Of a stretch of DNA of 46,946 nt, positions 1-8,546 are shown one piece after another; positions within the stretch are counted from its first letter, which is position 1; every line of letters begins with the position of its first letter. The stretch is taken from the NCBI RefSeq assembly GCF_004310295.1, contig NZ_SISB01000050.1, positions 1 to 46,946 of the forward strand. The letters are read 5' to 3'. This stretch comes from Pseudomonas sp. BGI-2 (lineage in GTDB: Bacteria > Pseudomonadota > Gammaproteobacteria > Pseudomonadales > Pseudomonadaceae). The notes under the pieces are model-generated. The model had not been told where the DNA came from. It ran no database searches and saw only the letters and a program-made list of their open reading frames with translations. The position numbers and the translations under genes are program-made.

Positions 1-160
1 CTCTACAGACAAGGTCAGGAGCAAATCCTGCCTTCAGGAGCGATCGGCCTCCCCCAGAAACGCACTTGCTGTTGTATGAATCCTTAAGCGTAACCTCTCT
101 CGTTGGAATCAGGGTCAACATACAAGGAGCGAGGCTTGCCCGCGAAAGGGGCGACAAGGT
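1..160. other. Intergenic edge, no gene seen
   Basis: No coding frame can be supported here. A fragment resembling one arm of the Pseudomonas REP family (GGAGCGAGGCTTGCCCGCGA, about 126-145) lies just downstream of arsB. An arsC or arsH gene, often found after arsB, is not visible in these bases; it could lie beyond the window edge. Confidence 0.5.
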
Positions 161-1444
161 CTATATGGATAACCGCAAAGCCAAAGCCGCCAACGTCACC
201 AACAAAACCGGCACCGTCAACACAACCCCGACCTTGAAGTAATACCCCCAGCCAATCTGAATATTCTTACGCTGCAGCACATGCAACCACAGCAACGTCG
301 CCAGGCTACCAATCGGGGTAATCTTCGGCCCCAGATCGCTGCCAATAACGTTGGCATAAATCATCGCCTCCTTCACTGCCCCTGTGGCCTGGCTTGCATC
401 GATCGACAGCAAGCCAATCAACACTGTCGGCATGTTGTTCATCATCGACGACAACAACGCCGTCAGCACGCCCGTGCCCATGGCCGCGCCCCAAACGCCG
501 TAATTCGCAAACCCGTCCAGCCACCCGGCCAGATACCCGGTAAGCCCGGCATTGCGCAGGCCATACACTACCAGATACATGCCCAGCGAGAAAATCACGA
601 TCTGCCACGGTGCTTCTTTAATCACCTTGCGCGTGGAAATCTTGTGGCCACGGGCGGCGATGGCCAGCAGCAACGCCGCGCACACGGCCGAAATGGCGCT
701 GATCGGAATGCCCAGCGGTTCAAGGGCAAAGCAGCCGAGCAGAAGAATCACCAGCACCACCCAACCGGCATAAAACGTGGTCTTGTCATGGATCGCGGTC
801 GACGGAAGTTCCAGTTGTTCGGGGTCGTAATCCTTAGGAATGTCACGACGGAAAAACCACATCAGCATCGCCAGCGTGGCGGCAACACTGACGAAGTTGA
901 CCGGAATCATCACCGCCGCATAACGATTGAAGGTGATATTGAAGAAGTCCGCCGAAACGATGTTCACCAGGTTCGACACCACCAGCGGCAGGCTCGCGGT
1001 GTCCGCGATGAAACCGGCGCCCATCACGAACGCCAGGGTGGCGGCCGGGGAAAAGCGCAACGCCAGCAGCATGGAAATCACAATCGGCGTCAGAATCAGC
1101 GCCGCGCCGTCGTTGGCAAACAATGCCGACACCAGCGCGCCGAGCAGCACCATATAAGCAAAGAGTTTGCGCCCGCTGCCCCGCCCCCAGCGGGCCACGT
1201 GCAAGGCAGCCCAGGCAAAGAACCCCGCCTCGTCTAGCAGCAGGCTGATGATGATCAATGCCACGAAGGTGCCGGTGGCGTTCCAGATGATCTGCCACAC
1301 AATCGGGATGTCACTCAGGTGCACCACCCCGAAAATCAGCGCCAGCACTGCGCCGAACAGCGCACTCCAGCCCACTCCCAGGCCTTTGGGTTGCCAGATC
1401 ACCAGGGTGATGGTCAGCAGAAAAATCAGTGACGCGATGAGCAT
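161..1444 (-). CDS. arsB: Arsenite efflux permease ArsB
   Basis: This 427-residue inner-membrane protein matches the ArsB arsenite/antimonite exporter in length (E. coli ArsB is about 429 residues) and pattern. It shows about a dozen hydrophobic segments, beginning with an N-terminal helix at residues 1-18, and the family-typical FANDGAALILTPIV stretch near residue 109. ArsB expels As(III) or Sb(III), driven by the proton gradient or by an ArsA ATPase; no arsA is visible. It lies about 30 bp downstream of arsR in the same direction, so the two are probably co-transcribed and derepressed by arsenite. No arsenate reductase gene is present in the window, so this cluster alone would handle As(III). 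Identification is from sequence pattern only, but the match is clear. Confidence 0.93.
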   Translation of the reverse strand: MLIASLIFLLTITLVIWQPKGLGVGWSALFGAVLALIFGVVHLSDIPIVWQIIWNATGTFVALIIISLLLDEAGFFAWAALHVARWGRGSGRKLFAYMVLLGALVSALFANDGAALILTPIVISMLLALRFSPAATLAFVMGAGFIADTASLPLVVSNLVNIVSADFFNITFNRYAAVMIPVNFVSVAATLAMLMWFFRRDIPKDYDPEQLELPSTAIHDKTTFYAGWVVLVILLLGCFALEPLGIPISAISAVCAALLLAIAARGHKISTRKVIKEAPWQIVIFSLGMYLVVYGLRNAGLTGYLAGWLDGFANYGVWGAAMGTGVLTALLSSMMNNMPTVLIGLLSIDASQATGAVKEAMIYANVIGSDLGPKITPIGSLATLLWLHVLQRKNIQIGWGYYFKVGVVLTVPVLLVTLAALALRLSI

Positions 1445-1475
1445 GCGGAGCAGCCTTCAAAGAAAAATCGGGGGA

Positions 1476-1823
1476 TTAGCAGCAGCGTACCGGGCGATCA
1501 GCCATTGCCTGCAAACGGTCGACATCAGCGGCCAGCCACTCACCGTGATCGGCCAGTGCGCCCTGCAACAGCGTGATGACCCAAGGCGACAATTGCGGGT
1601 GCAGGCGATAAAAAACCCACTGACCCTGACGCCGGTCTGCCAGCAGACCATTGCTGCGCAACTGCGCCAGATGACGGGAGATCTTCGGCTGGCTGAGGTC
1701 CAGCCCGGCCGTTAATTCACACACGCACAACTCGCCTTCGCGGGCGATCAACAGTGCGATACGACTGCGGGTGTCATCGGCCAGGGCCTTGAAAATATCG
1801 ACGGGACTGCGAGAGCTGGACAT
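1476..1823 (-). CDS. arsR: ArsR-family arsenic-responsive repressor
   Basis: A 115-residue winged-helix regulator of the ArsR/SmtB family. The recognition helix lies at about residues 42-60 (LDLSQPKISRHLAQLRS). The metalloid site ELCVCEL, with C33 and C35, sits at the start of the DNA-binding helix as in E. coli ArsR; a further Cys pair (C114, C115) ends the protein. Binding of As(III) or Sb(III) to these cysteines should release the repressor from its operator. The gene directly precedes arsB and probably autoregulates the arsRB unit; a candidate operator with three GAATAT repeats lies just upstream. Family and role are secure. Confidence 0.93.
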   Translation of the reverse strand: MSSSRSPVDIFKALADDTRSRIALLIAREGELCVCELTAGLDLSQPKISRHLAQLRSNGLLADRRQGQWVFYRLHPQLSPWVITLLQGALADHGEWLAADVDRLQAMADRPVRCC

Positions 1824-1854
1824 GAGGGGACACGCCTCTGGACAAACAAGGCGT

Positions 1855-1876
1855 GAATATATGGAATATCGAATAT
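1855..1876 (-). promoter_or_regulatory. Candidate ArsR operator upstream of arsR
   Basis: Three copies of GAATAT occur on the plus strand at 1855-1860, 1864-1869 and 1871-1876, making an AT-rich island in GC-rich DNA 32-53 bp before the arsR start. ArsR operators are typically short AT-rich imperfect repeats at this distance. The assignment is inference from position and composition. Confidence 0.4.
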
Positions 1877-1907
1877 GCAGTAAAGCAAAGACTGGATTGC
1901 CCCGCTT

Positions 1908-1925
1908 CTGTAGCAGCTGCTACAG
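1908..1925. repeat. 18-bp perfect palindrome between arsR and chrR
   Basis: CTGTAGCAGCTGCTACAG is a perfect palindrome lying 12 bp past the chrR stop codon and upstream of arsR. It could form a hairpin that helps end chrR transcripts, although no clean T-run follows on the minus strand. A related TGTAGCAGCTG word occurs at 27630-27640 beside a REP pair, so it may belong to a dispersed repeat family. Confidence 0.5.
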
Positions 1926-1936
1926 GGGATTTCCAG

Positions 1937-2497
1937 TCACTCTTTTTTGTGTTGCTCGACCCACTTCCCATAAGCATCGATAAATTTCTGCAAGAAAGGC
2001 CTCACCGATTCGGACAACTTGCCGGCCTCATCAAACGCCGAACCGGCACCGTTCAGATAGGCTTCCGGTTGCTGCATGCACGGCACATCCAGAAACACCA
2101 TGGACTGCCGCAAGTGATGGTTGGCCCCAAACCCGCCGACAGCGCCCGGCGAAACGCTGATCACCGCCCCCGGTTTGCCGCTCCAGGCGCTCTTGCCATA
2201 CGGGCGCGATCCCACGTCGATCGCATTCTTCAGCGGTGCCGGCACCGAGCGGTTGTATTCAGGGGTGACGAACAGCACTGCGTCGGATGAACTCACTTGT
2301 TGGCGGAAAGTGCTGTAGGCTGCCGGCGGTGAAGTTCCATCGATGTCTTCGTTATAGAGCGGCAGGTCGCCAACTTCGACGATAGTGAGCTTGAGATTGG
2401 CAGGCGCCAGGTCGGCCAGGGCCAGCGCCACCTTGCGGTTGATCGATTCCTTTCTCAAGCTGCCGACCAGTACGGCGATCGTGTAGACGTTGCTCAT
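1937..2497 (-). CDS. chrR: NAD(P)H-dependent FMN reductase, ChrR type
   Basis: A 186-residue flavodoxin-fold reductase closely resembling Pseudomonas putida ChrR. Visible motifs are the FMN phosphate-binding loop GSLRKES (residues 12-18), the PEYN motif (79-82) and the GSRPYGKSAWSGKP region (96-109) that shapes the active site. Such dimeric flavoenzymes transfer two electrons from NAD(P)H to quinones, and also reduce chromate and other oxidants; the physiological role is probably defence against redox cycling. It is upstream of arsR on the same strand but separated by 113 bp with a candidate operator, so membership in the ars unit is uncertain. It should not be confused with ArsH, which is longer. 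Confidence 0.85.
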   Translation of the reverse strand: MSNVYTIAVLVGSLRKESINRKVALALADLAPANLKLTIVEVGDLPLYNEDIDGTSPPAAYSTFRQQVSSSDAVLFVTPEYNRSVPAPLKNAIDVGSRPYGKSAWSGKPGAVISVSPGAVGGFGANHHLRQSMVFLDVPCMQQPEAYLNGAGSAFDEAGKLSESVRPFLQKFIDAYGKWVEQHKKE

Positions 2498-2671
2498 GGA
2501 AGATTCTCGACTGTTCGATGGAAAGACTTGTAGTTATAGATGACGAATCACCCAGAGGGCTGCTGAATTCACCGCCCCTGACTATTTTTTTCCTGTAGGA
2601 AAACTTACCTCGCCCAAGCACGGTCTACAGAACCGCAAATTGAGTGATTTATCTCCAGAGGTTCTAAGCAG

Positions 2672-2932
2672 ATGGCAGCAGTACTCGTCGGTCAGTTCCA
2701 TGCAAGAGACGCGGAAGGCCGCGTTTATTCCGTGCATGAGTTCCAGGAATCCACCCCCTCGCATGACGGCCTCACTGGCTCGGTGCCTGTGACCACCTAC
2801 AAACTGGCCATTGGCGATCGCGTCAAAAAGCTCGATGACAACCAGTTTCTGCTGGTGCAATCGGACGTCACCATCGTGCGCGAACCCGACACCTATGTCG
2901 GCAGCCTGCCGGAAACCACCGTCGCCTCATAA
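2672..2932 (+). CDS. Small conserved hypothetical protein
   Basis: An 86-residue, soluble, acidic protein with no signal peptide or membrane segment. I do not recognise a characterised domain. It looks like a compact beta-rich fold: alternating short hydrophobic strands (AAVLVGQFHA, TYKLAIGDRVKKL, FLLVQSDVTIV) end in a polar tail. Its start follows AGAGG at a somewhat long distance (about 11 bp). It stands alone between the divergent chrR gene and a LysR regulator on the same strand 88 bp downstream. Coding character (GC-rich third positions, no shadowing by a better frame) supports a real gene; function is unknown. Confidence 0.7.
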   Translation: MAAVLVGQFHARDAEGRVYSVHEFQESTPSHDGLTGSVPVTTYKLAIGDRVKKLDDNQFLLVQSDVTIVREPDTYVGSLPETTVAS

Positions 2933-3020
2933 CCCTGCGTTATGAGCAGAAGTCATATGCGCGCACTTGAGTTAGGATTCAGTCACTGACTCCCTCACCT
3001 GCTGAACATGGACTTCACGC

Positions 3021-3914
3021 ATGCGTTTACGTCATATCGAAGTGATCCACGCGCTTTTGCAGACCGGTCACCTGAGCACCGCCGCCGAATGGCTGCAGTT
3101 GCCGGTGGCCGAGGTCGAAGGCATTTTGCGCGACGCCGAGGATCAGTTGGGATTCATGCTGTTTTCCAGCGTGCGTGGACGTTTGCAGGCAACACGCGAG
3201 GCGCGGGAGCTACAGGTTGAAATCGCCCACGTCTACGACGCGCTAGAGCCGGTCCAGCGACTGGCCAGCAGCCTCAAGCAATATCAGGCGCACCCGCTGC
3301 GCATCATCTGCACCCCGCCGTTGGCGCAACAGTTGTTGCCCCACAGCATCGCGGCCCTGCGCCGACGCCTTCCCGATGCGCCTTGCACCCTGCTGAGCCA
3401 GCCCACCCGCGAAATCGTCAGAAGCCTGTTGCTGCGTGAAAGCGATCTTGGACTGAGCCTGCATGATCCCGACCACGCCGACATTCATTGCCAAGTGATT
3501 GCCCAAGGCAAACTTCAGTTATTGGCGCCCCATGGCTGGCTGCAACCCAAACAGAAGTACATTTCGTTGCAGGATCTGGCCGGCCAATCGATGGTTGGCC
3601 TGGAAGGTCATGACCCCTTGAGCCCGGCGCTCGACAACAAACTGCATGCCTTGCGCCCTGCACCGGTCATCCAGACCCGGGTGCAGACTCATCAGATGAT
3701 GCGCAGCATGGTCGAGGCCGGCGAAGGCCTGGCGATCGTCGACCCGTTCACCGCCCTCGGTGCCAAGTCGAGCGGTCTGGATGCTTGCCCGTTGGCGCCT
3801 GCGGTGCCGATCAGCCTCTATGCCCTGACCCTGAAGAACGGCGAGCCAATGCCGGCCGTTCAGGTGCTGCTGGAGATCGTCATGGAACAAGCCGCGGCGA
3901 TGTTGTCGAGCTGA
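3021..3914 (+). CDS. LysR-family regulator, OccR/NocR-like
   Basis: A 297-residue LysR-type transcriptional regulator. The N-terminal winged helix spans residues 1-60 and starts MRLRHIEVIHALLQTG, resembling the opine regulators OccR and NocR. The recognition helix (VAEVEGILRDAEDQLGF) departs from the usual S-Q-P/S-A-V-S pattern, so its operator may be unusual. The substrate-binding domain occupies about residues 90-295. No divergent target gene is adjacent: the upstream gene reads the same way, and the downstream GNAT gene is convergent with a 35-bp overlap. The effector and targets cannot be read from the sequence; a role in amino acid metabolism is only suggested by resemblance. Confidence 0.85.
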   Translation: MRLRHIEVIHALLQTGHLSTAAEWLQLPVAEVEGILRDAEDQLGFMLFSSVRGRLQATREARELQVEIAHVYDALEPVQRLASSLKQYQAHPLRIICTPPLAQQLLPHSIAALRRRLPDAPCTLLSQPTREIVRSLLLRESDLGLSLHDPDHADIHCQVIAQGKLQLLAPHGWLQPKQKYISLQDLAGQSMVGLEGHDPLSPALDNKLHALRPAPVIQTRVQTHQMMRSMVEAGEGLAIVDPFTALGAKSSGLDACPLAPAVPISLYALTLKNGEPMPAVQVLLEIVMEQAAAMLSS

Positions 3915-4494
3915 GCGGATTTTCCAGCGGATTATCGAACAAGCGATACCAGAACAGCGCCACTTCGGCGGTGTTCGGGTCGATGCCGCGATAACGCAGA
4001 TGATCGATCCCGCCAATCAAGAAACCAGAGCGCTCATACAGTCGACAGGCTCCCAGATTGTTGTTCTGGGTTTCGAGCATGATGCCCGGCAGTTTCTTCT
4101 TGCGACTCCAGAACTGCGCCACATCCAGCAACGCCTTGGCCACACCATGACGGCGCGCCGGCGCATGCACGGCCAACTCGTCGATATGGGCAAAGCCGTT
4201 CCAATTGGTGCTGACCACCAGATGGCCGACCGGCTCGTCATCGAGATAGGCCATGAATACCGCACTGTCGGCGGCATCGCGGAAACTGCTGAACTCTTCG
4301 GGATCAATGCCGTAGCACTTTCGATAAGGGGTGATCGGCGTTACCAGCCACTGCTCCACGGGCTTGCCGATTTCGGCTGCGCCATAGGCCGCGACTTCAA
4401 AACTGAAGTCGCTGCCCCAGATATAGGGCGCGAAACCCTCGTCGGCGACACGCACCGAGAGGCCTGGGTATTTGGGATTCATGATCGGTTGCAT
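3880..4494 (-). CDS. GNAT acetyltransferase, streptothricin-acetyltransferase-like
   Basis: A GNAT N-acetyltransferase of 204 residues from the ATG at 4494, chosen because it is preceded by GAGGAC. An in-frame ATG at 4512 overlaps the stop of the decarboxylase gene (ATGA) but has no spaced ribosome site. The acetyl-CoA loop is RRHGVAKAL (about 114-122). The C-terminal half, with PGIMLETQNNN (136-146), ACRLYERSGFLIGG (149-162) and EVALFWY (177-183), strongly recalls streptothricin acetyltransferases, which acetylate the beta-lysine part of that antibiotic. The gene follows a lysine decarboxylase and its start lies only 15 bp past the decarboxylase stop, so the two are probably co-translated. 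A natural substrate such as cadaverine or lysine is inference. The 3' end overlaps the convergent LysR gene by 35 bp. Confidence 0.85.
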   Translation of the reverse strand: MQPIMNPKYPGLSVRVADEGFAPYIWGSDFSFEVAAYGAAEIGKPVEQWLVTPITPYRKCYGIDPEEFSSFRDAADSAVFMAYLDDEPVGHLVVSTNWNGFAHIDELAVHAPARRHGVAKALLDVAQFWSRKKKLPGIMLETQNNNLGACRLYERSGFLIGGIDHLRYRGIDPNTAEVALFWYRLFDNPLENPLSSTTSPRLVP

Positions 4495-4508
4495 ACTCGG
4501 AAAGGTCC

Positions 4509-6764
4509 TCATTCCTTGATGCAATCAACGGTGTAAAGCCGTCCATTGCCCTCGTCTTCGTTTTGCAGTCCGTGCACATCAGCGACAAACCCGGGGAAAC
4601 TGCTGTCGAACGTGCGAGCAAACGACAGGTAATCGATGATCGACCGGGTTGACTCGGTGAACCGCTCACCCGGCATGATCAACGGGATGCCTGGCGGATA
4701 CGGAACCAGCATCACCGCGGCAATTCGCCCCTCCAGGGCATCGATCGACACCGCCTCCACTTCACCACGCACCAAATGATCATAGGCGTCCGCCGGCTTC
4801 ATGGCGATTTCCGGCAGCACGGTGTACATGCGCTTGAGGTGTTTGGCCGTGGCATTGCTGCGATAACAGGCGTGCAATTGATCGCACAAATCCCGCAATC
4901 CCATGCCCTGATAACGTGCGAGATTCTGTTGCGCCACGCACGGCAGGCACGTTGCCAGACTGACGTTGGCGTCGTAACTGCGCTTGAACTCCAGCAACTC
5001 GGTCAGCAGCGTGCTCCATTTACCCTTGGTGATGCCCATCGAGAACAGCACCAGAAATGAATACAGGCCAGTCTTCTCGACCACCAACCCACGCTCCCAA
5101 AGGAACTTGCTGACCACTGCCGCCGGAATCCCGCGCTCGCTCAGCGCACCACCCGCGGTCAGGCCGGGCATGACCAGGGTGACCTTGATCGGGTCGAGCA
5201 ACACGTAATCGTCGGTCACGCCACCGAAGCCGTGCCAGTCGGCGTCGGGTTGCAGCAGCCAGTCTTCGGTGACAACGCGGTCGATGCCTTCCACCGAGGG
5301 CGGCTGCCAGATGGAAAACCACCAGTCATCCGCAGCGATGTGCTGACGCAAATTGGCCAGGGCCCGGCGAAAGCTCAGCGCCTCGTCGAACATTTCCTGC
5401 AACAGCGAACGCCCGCCCGGGCCTTCCATCATCGCCGACGCGACGTCCAGCGACGCAATGATGCTGTACTGCGGCGACGTCGAGATATGCATCATGAACG
5501 CTTCATTGAAGCGGTCGCGGTCCAGTTGCCGCGCGCCGCCGTCCTGGACATGAATCATCGAGGCCTGGCTGAACGCGGCCAGCAGCTTGTGCGTGGAATG
5601 CGTGGTGACCACCAGCGGACTGTCTTCGGTACGGGACGTGCCCATGCCGTAACGGCCGGCGAAAAACTCGTGGAACGCCGCGTAGGCATACCAGGCCTCG
5701 TCGAAATGCAGGACTTCGACGCTGTTGCCCAGGTTCTGCTTGATCAACTCGGCGTTGTAGCACAGGCCGTCGTAGGTCGAATTGGTCACCACGGCCAACT
5801 TGACCTTGGGCTCACGGCCCTGGGTCAGCGGGCTGGCGTCGATCTTGGCCTGAATCGATTCGCGGCTGAATTCGCTCAGCGGAATCGGACCAATGATCCC
5901 CAGTTCATTGCGCTCCGGGCACAGGTACAGCGGAATCGCACCGGTCATGATGATCGAGTGCAGCACCGACTTGTGGCAGTTGCGGTCCACCAGCACCAGG
6001 TCGTCGCGAGCGACCATCGAATGCCAGACGATTTTGTTGGCGGTCGAGGTGCCGTTGATCACGAAGAAGGTGTGATCGGCGCCGAAATTGCGCGCCGCCC
6101 TGGCCTCCGCTTCGGCTAGCGGGCCGGTGTGATCGAGCAAGGAGCCCAGTTCCGGCACCGATACCGACAAGTCCGAACGCAGGGTGTTTTCCCCAAAAAA
6201 CTGGTGAAAGGCCTGCCCCACCGGGCTCTTGTGATACGCCACGCCGCCGCCATGACCGGGGGTGTGCCAGGAATAGTTGGAGTCGGCGGTGTGTTGCACC
6301 AGCGCCTTGAAAAAGGGTGGGAGCAAACCATCAAGGTATTTGCGGGCCGCCCGGGCCACTTGCCGGGCCAGGAAAGGCACGGTGTCTTCGAACAGATAGA
6401 GAATGCCGCGCAGCTGATTGAGCTCGGCCATCGCGTCGGCCGGGGCGTTTTCCAGCGTCACTTGTTCGCCCAGCGCGAAAATCGGCAAGTCCGGCGCACG
6501 CACCCGCGCCAGGCCGATCAGCTCAGCCATGTTGTGTAACAAATGCGAATGGGCGCTGGCGTCTTCAGCGGCAATCAGCATGCAGGAAAGGCCGTGATGG
6601 GTCGAAGCGACCAGCCGCCCTTCGGTGTAATCCACCGCCGAAACGATGCTGAAGCCTTCCTGCTCCAGCTCCCGGGCGATGCCACGCACGCGATCGCCGG
6701 CGACAGTATCGGCCTTGATGTCGCGGTGGACGATCAAAACCGGGAATTTCAAATCTTTATACAT
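4509..6764 (-). CDS. ldcA: PLP-dependent lysine decarboxylase LdcA
   Basis: A 751-residue class III-fold Orn/Lys/Arg decarboxylase, similar in size to P. aeruginosa LdcA (PA1818). An N-terminal wing domain (about 1-130) is followed by the PLP-binding core. The cofactor lysine is K393 in THSTHKLLAAFSQ; DEAW (355-358) supplies the aspartate that binds the pyridine nitrogen and NCHKS (262-266) the stacking histidine. It converts L-lysine to cadaverine and CO2. In P. aeruginosa, LdcA feeds lysine catabolism and is induced through arginine control, so regulation may be similar here, but no operator was verified. It is followed, nearly overlapping, by the GNAT gene. Synteny with dnaQ and rnhA downstream supports the name; residues cannot by themselves exclude ornithine or arginine activity. 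Confidence 0.9.
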   Translation of the reverse strand: MYKDLKFPVLIVHRDIKADTVAGDRVRGIARELEQEGFSIVSAVDYTEGRLVASTHHGLSCMLIAAEDASAHSHLLHNMAELIGLARVRAPDLPIFALGEQVTLENAPADAMAELNQLRGILYLFEDTVPFLARQVARAARKYLDGLLPPFFKALVQHTADSNYSWHTPGHGGGVAYHKSPVGQAFHQFFGENTLRSDLSVSVPELGSLLDHTGPLAEAEARAARNFGADHTFFVINGTSTANKIVWHSMVARDDLVLVDRNCHKSVLHSIIMTGAIPLYLCPERNELGIIGPIPLSEFSRESIQAKIDASPLTQGREPKVKLAVVTNSTYDGLCYNAELIKQNLGNSVEVLHFDEAWYAYAAFHEFFAGRYGMGTSRTEDSPLVVTTHSTHKLLAAFSQASMIHVQDGGARQLDRDRFNEAFMMHISTSPQYSIIASLDVASAMMEGPGGRSLLQEMFDEALSFRRALANLRQHIAADDWWFSIWQPPSVEGIDRVVTEDWLLQPDADWHGFGGVTDDYVLLDPIKVTLVMPGLTAGGALSERGIPAAVVSKFLWERGLVVEKTGLYSFLVLFSMGITKGKWSTLLTELLEFKRSYDANVSLATCLPCVAQQNLARYQGMGLRDLCDQLHACYRSNATAKHLKRMYTVLPEIAMKPADAYDHLVRGEVEAVSIDALEGRIAAVMLVPYPPGIPLIMPGERFTESTRSIIDYLSFARTFDSSFPGFVADVHGLQNEDEGNGRLYTVDCIKE

Positions 6765-7113
6765 GAGGCTCAGCGTCCTGAGGCTGCAGACCGTGGCCTG
6801 CCAATCACCTCAGGGTAGAGGGTTCAAGCGCATGTGGCGAGCGCGATGCCCCGAAGCGGGTCAATGAGCGCACCATCATGTGGCCATCAAACTCGATCTG
6901 AAATGGACACTTTTGGCTCAACAAATGACCTGTGGTGAGGTGTGGCTTCTGTGGCGAGGGGGCTTGCCCCCGTTCGGCTGCGAAGCAGTCGCCAATTCTG
7001 CCGAGATAGTATGCCTGGAAGAATGCAAGGCGCCGCTTCGCAGCCCAACGGGGGCAAGCCACCTCGCCACACGAGCTCCCTCGCCAAAAAAGCCGTGTCA
7101 CATTAGCTCTGAT
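6765..7113. other. 349-bp intergenic region upstream of ldcA
   Basis: The gap between dnaQ (ending at 7114, minus strand) and the ldcA start holds no convincing gene. Its centre is a REP-type inverted pair (listed separately). The stretch 6765-6950 is the likely ldcA promoter region; I could not pick a confident -35/-10 pair or operator in it. Confidence 0.6.
6951..7070. repeat. REP pair (BIME-like), GTGGCGAGGG family
   Basis: Arm one (6951-6986) begins GTGGCGAGGGGGCTTGCCCC and arm two (7035-7070) is its imperfect inverse complement ending in CACCTCGCCAC. About 48 bp separate them. Each arm can also fold on itself (GGGGGCTTGCCCCC). Such elements are dispersed by RAYT transposases in Pseudomonas and often follow genes. 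Confidence 0.8.
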
Positions 7114-7872
7114 TCACGCCTGCGCCTTGGCCTCGACCAGTTGCTGCCACAGTGACGGGGCGCCGGCAGACTTGGCGATGGCTTCCAGGCGCGCCACGTG
7201 CCGGGCCAGGTCGTCTTCGCTGGCGGGGATGATTCGAGTCGGCTGGCGATCGGCCGGCAAGCGGCGGATTTCGGTGGCGGAGTTGTCTGCGCCTTCGCCA
7301 GAACCATTGCCGTCGGACGCATTACCGGCCAGCGACAGGCTGGTCTGGCCGCCGGTCATGGTCAGGTAAACGTCGGCGAGGATCTCGGAGTCGAGCAAGG
7401 CACCGTGGAGTTCACGGCCAGAGTTGTCGACACCATAACGTTTGCACAACGCATCGAGGCTATTGCGCTGCCCAGGGTGACGTCCCCGGGCCATCATCAG
7501 GGTGTCGAGGATCGAGCAGTGCTGCGTGATGTCCGCACGATCGTGCTGGCCCATCAGGGCGAATTCGTTGTTGATGAAGCCAACGTCGAACGCCGCGTTA
7601 TGGATGATCAGCTGCGCGCCCTTGATGAATTCGAAAAATTCATCGGCCACTTCAGTGAAACGCGGTTTGCCCACCAGGAACTCGTTGGTGATGCCGTGGA
7701 CGCCGATGGCGCCTTCGTCACTCTCGCGATCCGGTTGCAGGTAAACGTGGAAATGCCGGCCCGTCAGGCGCCGACCGATCAACTCGACACAACCGATTTC
7801 GATAATCCGGTGGCCGTCGGTCACCGGCATGCCGGTGGTTTCGGTATCGAGTACAACGGATCTGGTGGCCAT
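7114..7872 (-). CDS. dnaQ: DNA polymerase III epsilon subunit (3'-5' proofreading exonuclease)
   Basis: A 252-residue DEDDh exonuclease. Exo I is DTETTG (residues 9-14, metal ligands D9 and E11), Exo II lies at HNAAFDVGF near 93-101, and Exo III is in the LHGALLDSEILADVY region near 155-169. A C-terminal tail rich in polar residues follows, as in the part of epsilon that binds the polymerase alpha subunit. The protein removes misincorporated nucleotides during replication. It is next to rnhA on the same strand, but a plus-strand DUF2388 gene and REP elements separate the two here, so a shared transcript is unlikely. The classic dnaQ-rnhA pairing of gamma-proteobacteria supports the call. Confidence 0.95.
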   Translation of the reverse strand: MATRSVVLDTETTGMPVTDGHRIIEIGCVELIGRRLTGRHFHVYLQPDRESDEGAIGVHGITNEFLVGKPRFTEVADEFFEFIKGAQLIIHNAAFDVGFINNEFALMGQHDRADITQHCSILDTLMMARGRHPGQRNSLDALCKRYGVDNSGRELHGALLDSEILADVYLTMTGGQTSLSLAGNASDGNGSGEGADNSATEIRRLPADRQPTRIIPASEDDLARHVARLEAIAKSAGAPSLWQQLVEAKAQA

Positions 7873-8062
7873 CAGTGCTCAGCTCTCAACGGGTCAATCG
7901 TGCAAAAGCGGCGATGTTAACACGCTCGCGGGATCCGGCGCGTGCACAGCCAGGTGACCGGCGCTCATGCAACTTTTAACAATCATTAGCAATGTTCATA
8001 AAGTCTGGAGCAGAACGGATTGCTAGCGTGCGGGCCTTGTTTCCAAAGGGATTGAGTCCGCC

Positions 8063-8365
8063 ATGAAGACTGCACGATTTCTGTTATTGAGTACCTGCCT
8101 GCTGGGCACAGGGGCCCAGGCCACCAGCTTCGTGATCAGCACTGACGTGACGGTGAGCCTGACGCTGAGCTCGAGCAAAGGCACCAGCGGGTCATTCAGC
8201 GACGACAAGATTGTGCTGGCGGCGAAGGATGATGCGGCGGCGTTTGTGGCGAGCGAGGGGGAGATTCGAGGGGCGCGAATCGAGGCGGCGTTTTTGCGGA
8301 TTCGCGGGGTGGTCAATGATCAGCATTCCGACCAGCAACTGGCCACCGCAATCTTGATGCTGTGA
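8063..8365 (+). CDS. DUF2388 family secreted small protein
   Basis: A 100-residue protein with a clear Sec signal peptide (residues 1-20, cleavage after AQA) and a mature part of about 80 residues resembling the Pseudomonas DUF2388 family. The mature domain has Ser/Thr-rich strands followed by an acidic, Ala-rich helix and ends RGVVNDQHSDQQLATAILML. The function of the family is unknown; a periplasmic location is expected. It lies on the strand opposite to dnaQ and rnhA, with about 190 bp upstream for its own promoter and a REP cluster immediately after its stop. Confidence 0.8.
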   Translation: MKTARFLLLSTCLLGTGAQATSFVISTDVTVSLTLSSSKGTSGSFSDDKIVLAAKDDAAAFVASEGEIRGARIEAAFLRIRGVVNDQHSDQQLATAILML

Positions 8366-8370
8366 CGCCC

Positions 8371-8522
8371 TGTAGGAGCGAAGCTTGCTCGCGAAGAACG
8401 AAAACGCGGTCACTCTGTCACACCGCGGCGCCTTCTTCGCGGGCAAGTCGGACGCCGCACCGCTCTCATCCTCAGTCTAAATCCTGCGTAAGACACAAGC
8501 GGGCTTGCTCGCGAAGGTCGCG
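8371..8522. repeat. Cluster of REP-like elements
   Basis: Three degenerate copies of the GGAGCGGGCTTGCTCGCGAA family: plus-oriented at 8371-8398, inverse at about 8431-8456 and plus-oriented again at about 8495-8522. They fill the gap between the DUF2388 gene and rnhA. The copies are diverged from each other, unlike the exact pairs at 12305 and 20797. Confidence 0.7.
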
Positions 8523-8546
8523 ACGCGGTGCACTGGCAGAACCAAA

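Noticed and set aside
281..1237. Long plus-strand open frame (318 codons) opposite arsB
   Set aside because: Composition (His/Gln/Arg-rich) is a shadow of the GC-rich arsB gene on the other strand.
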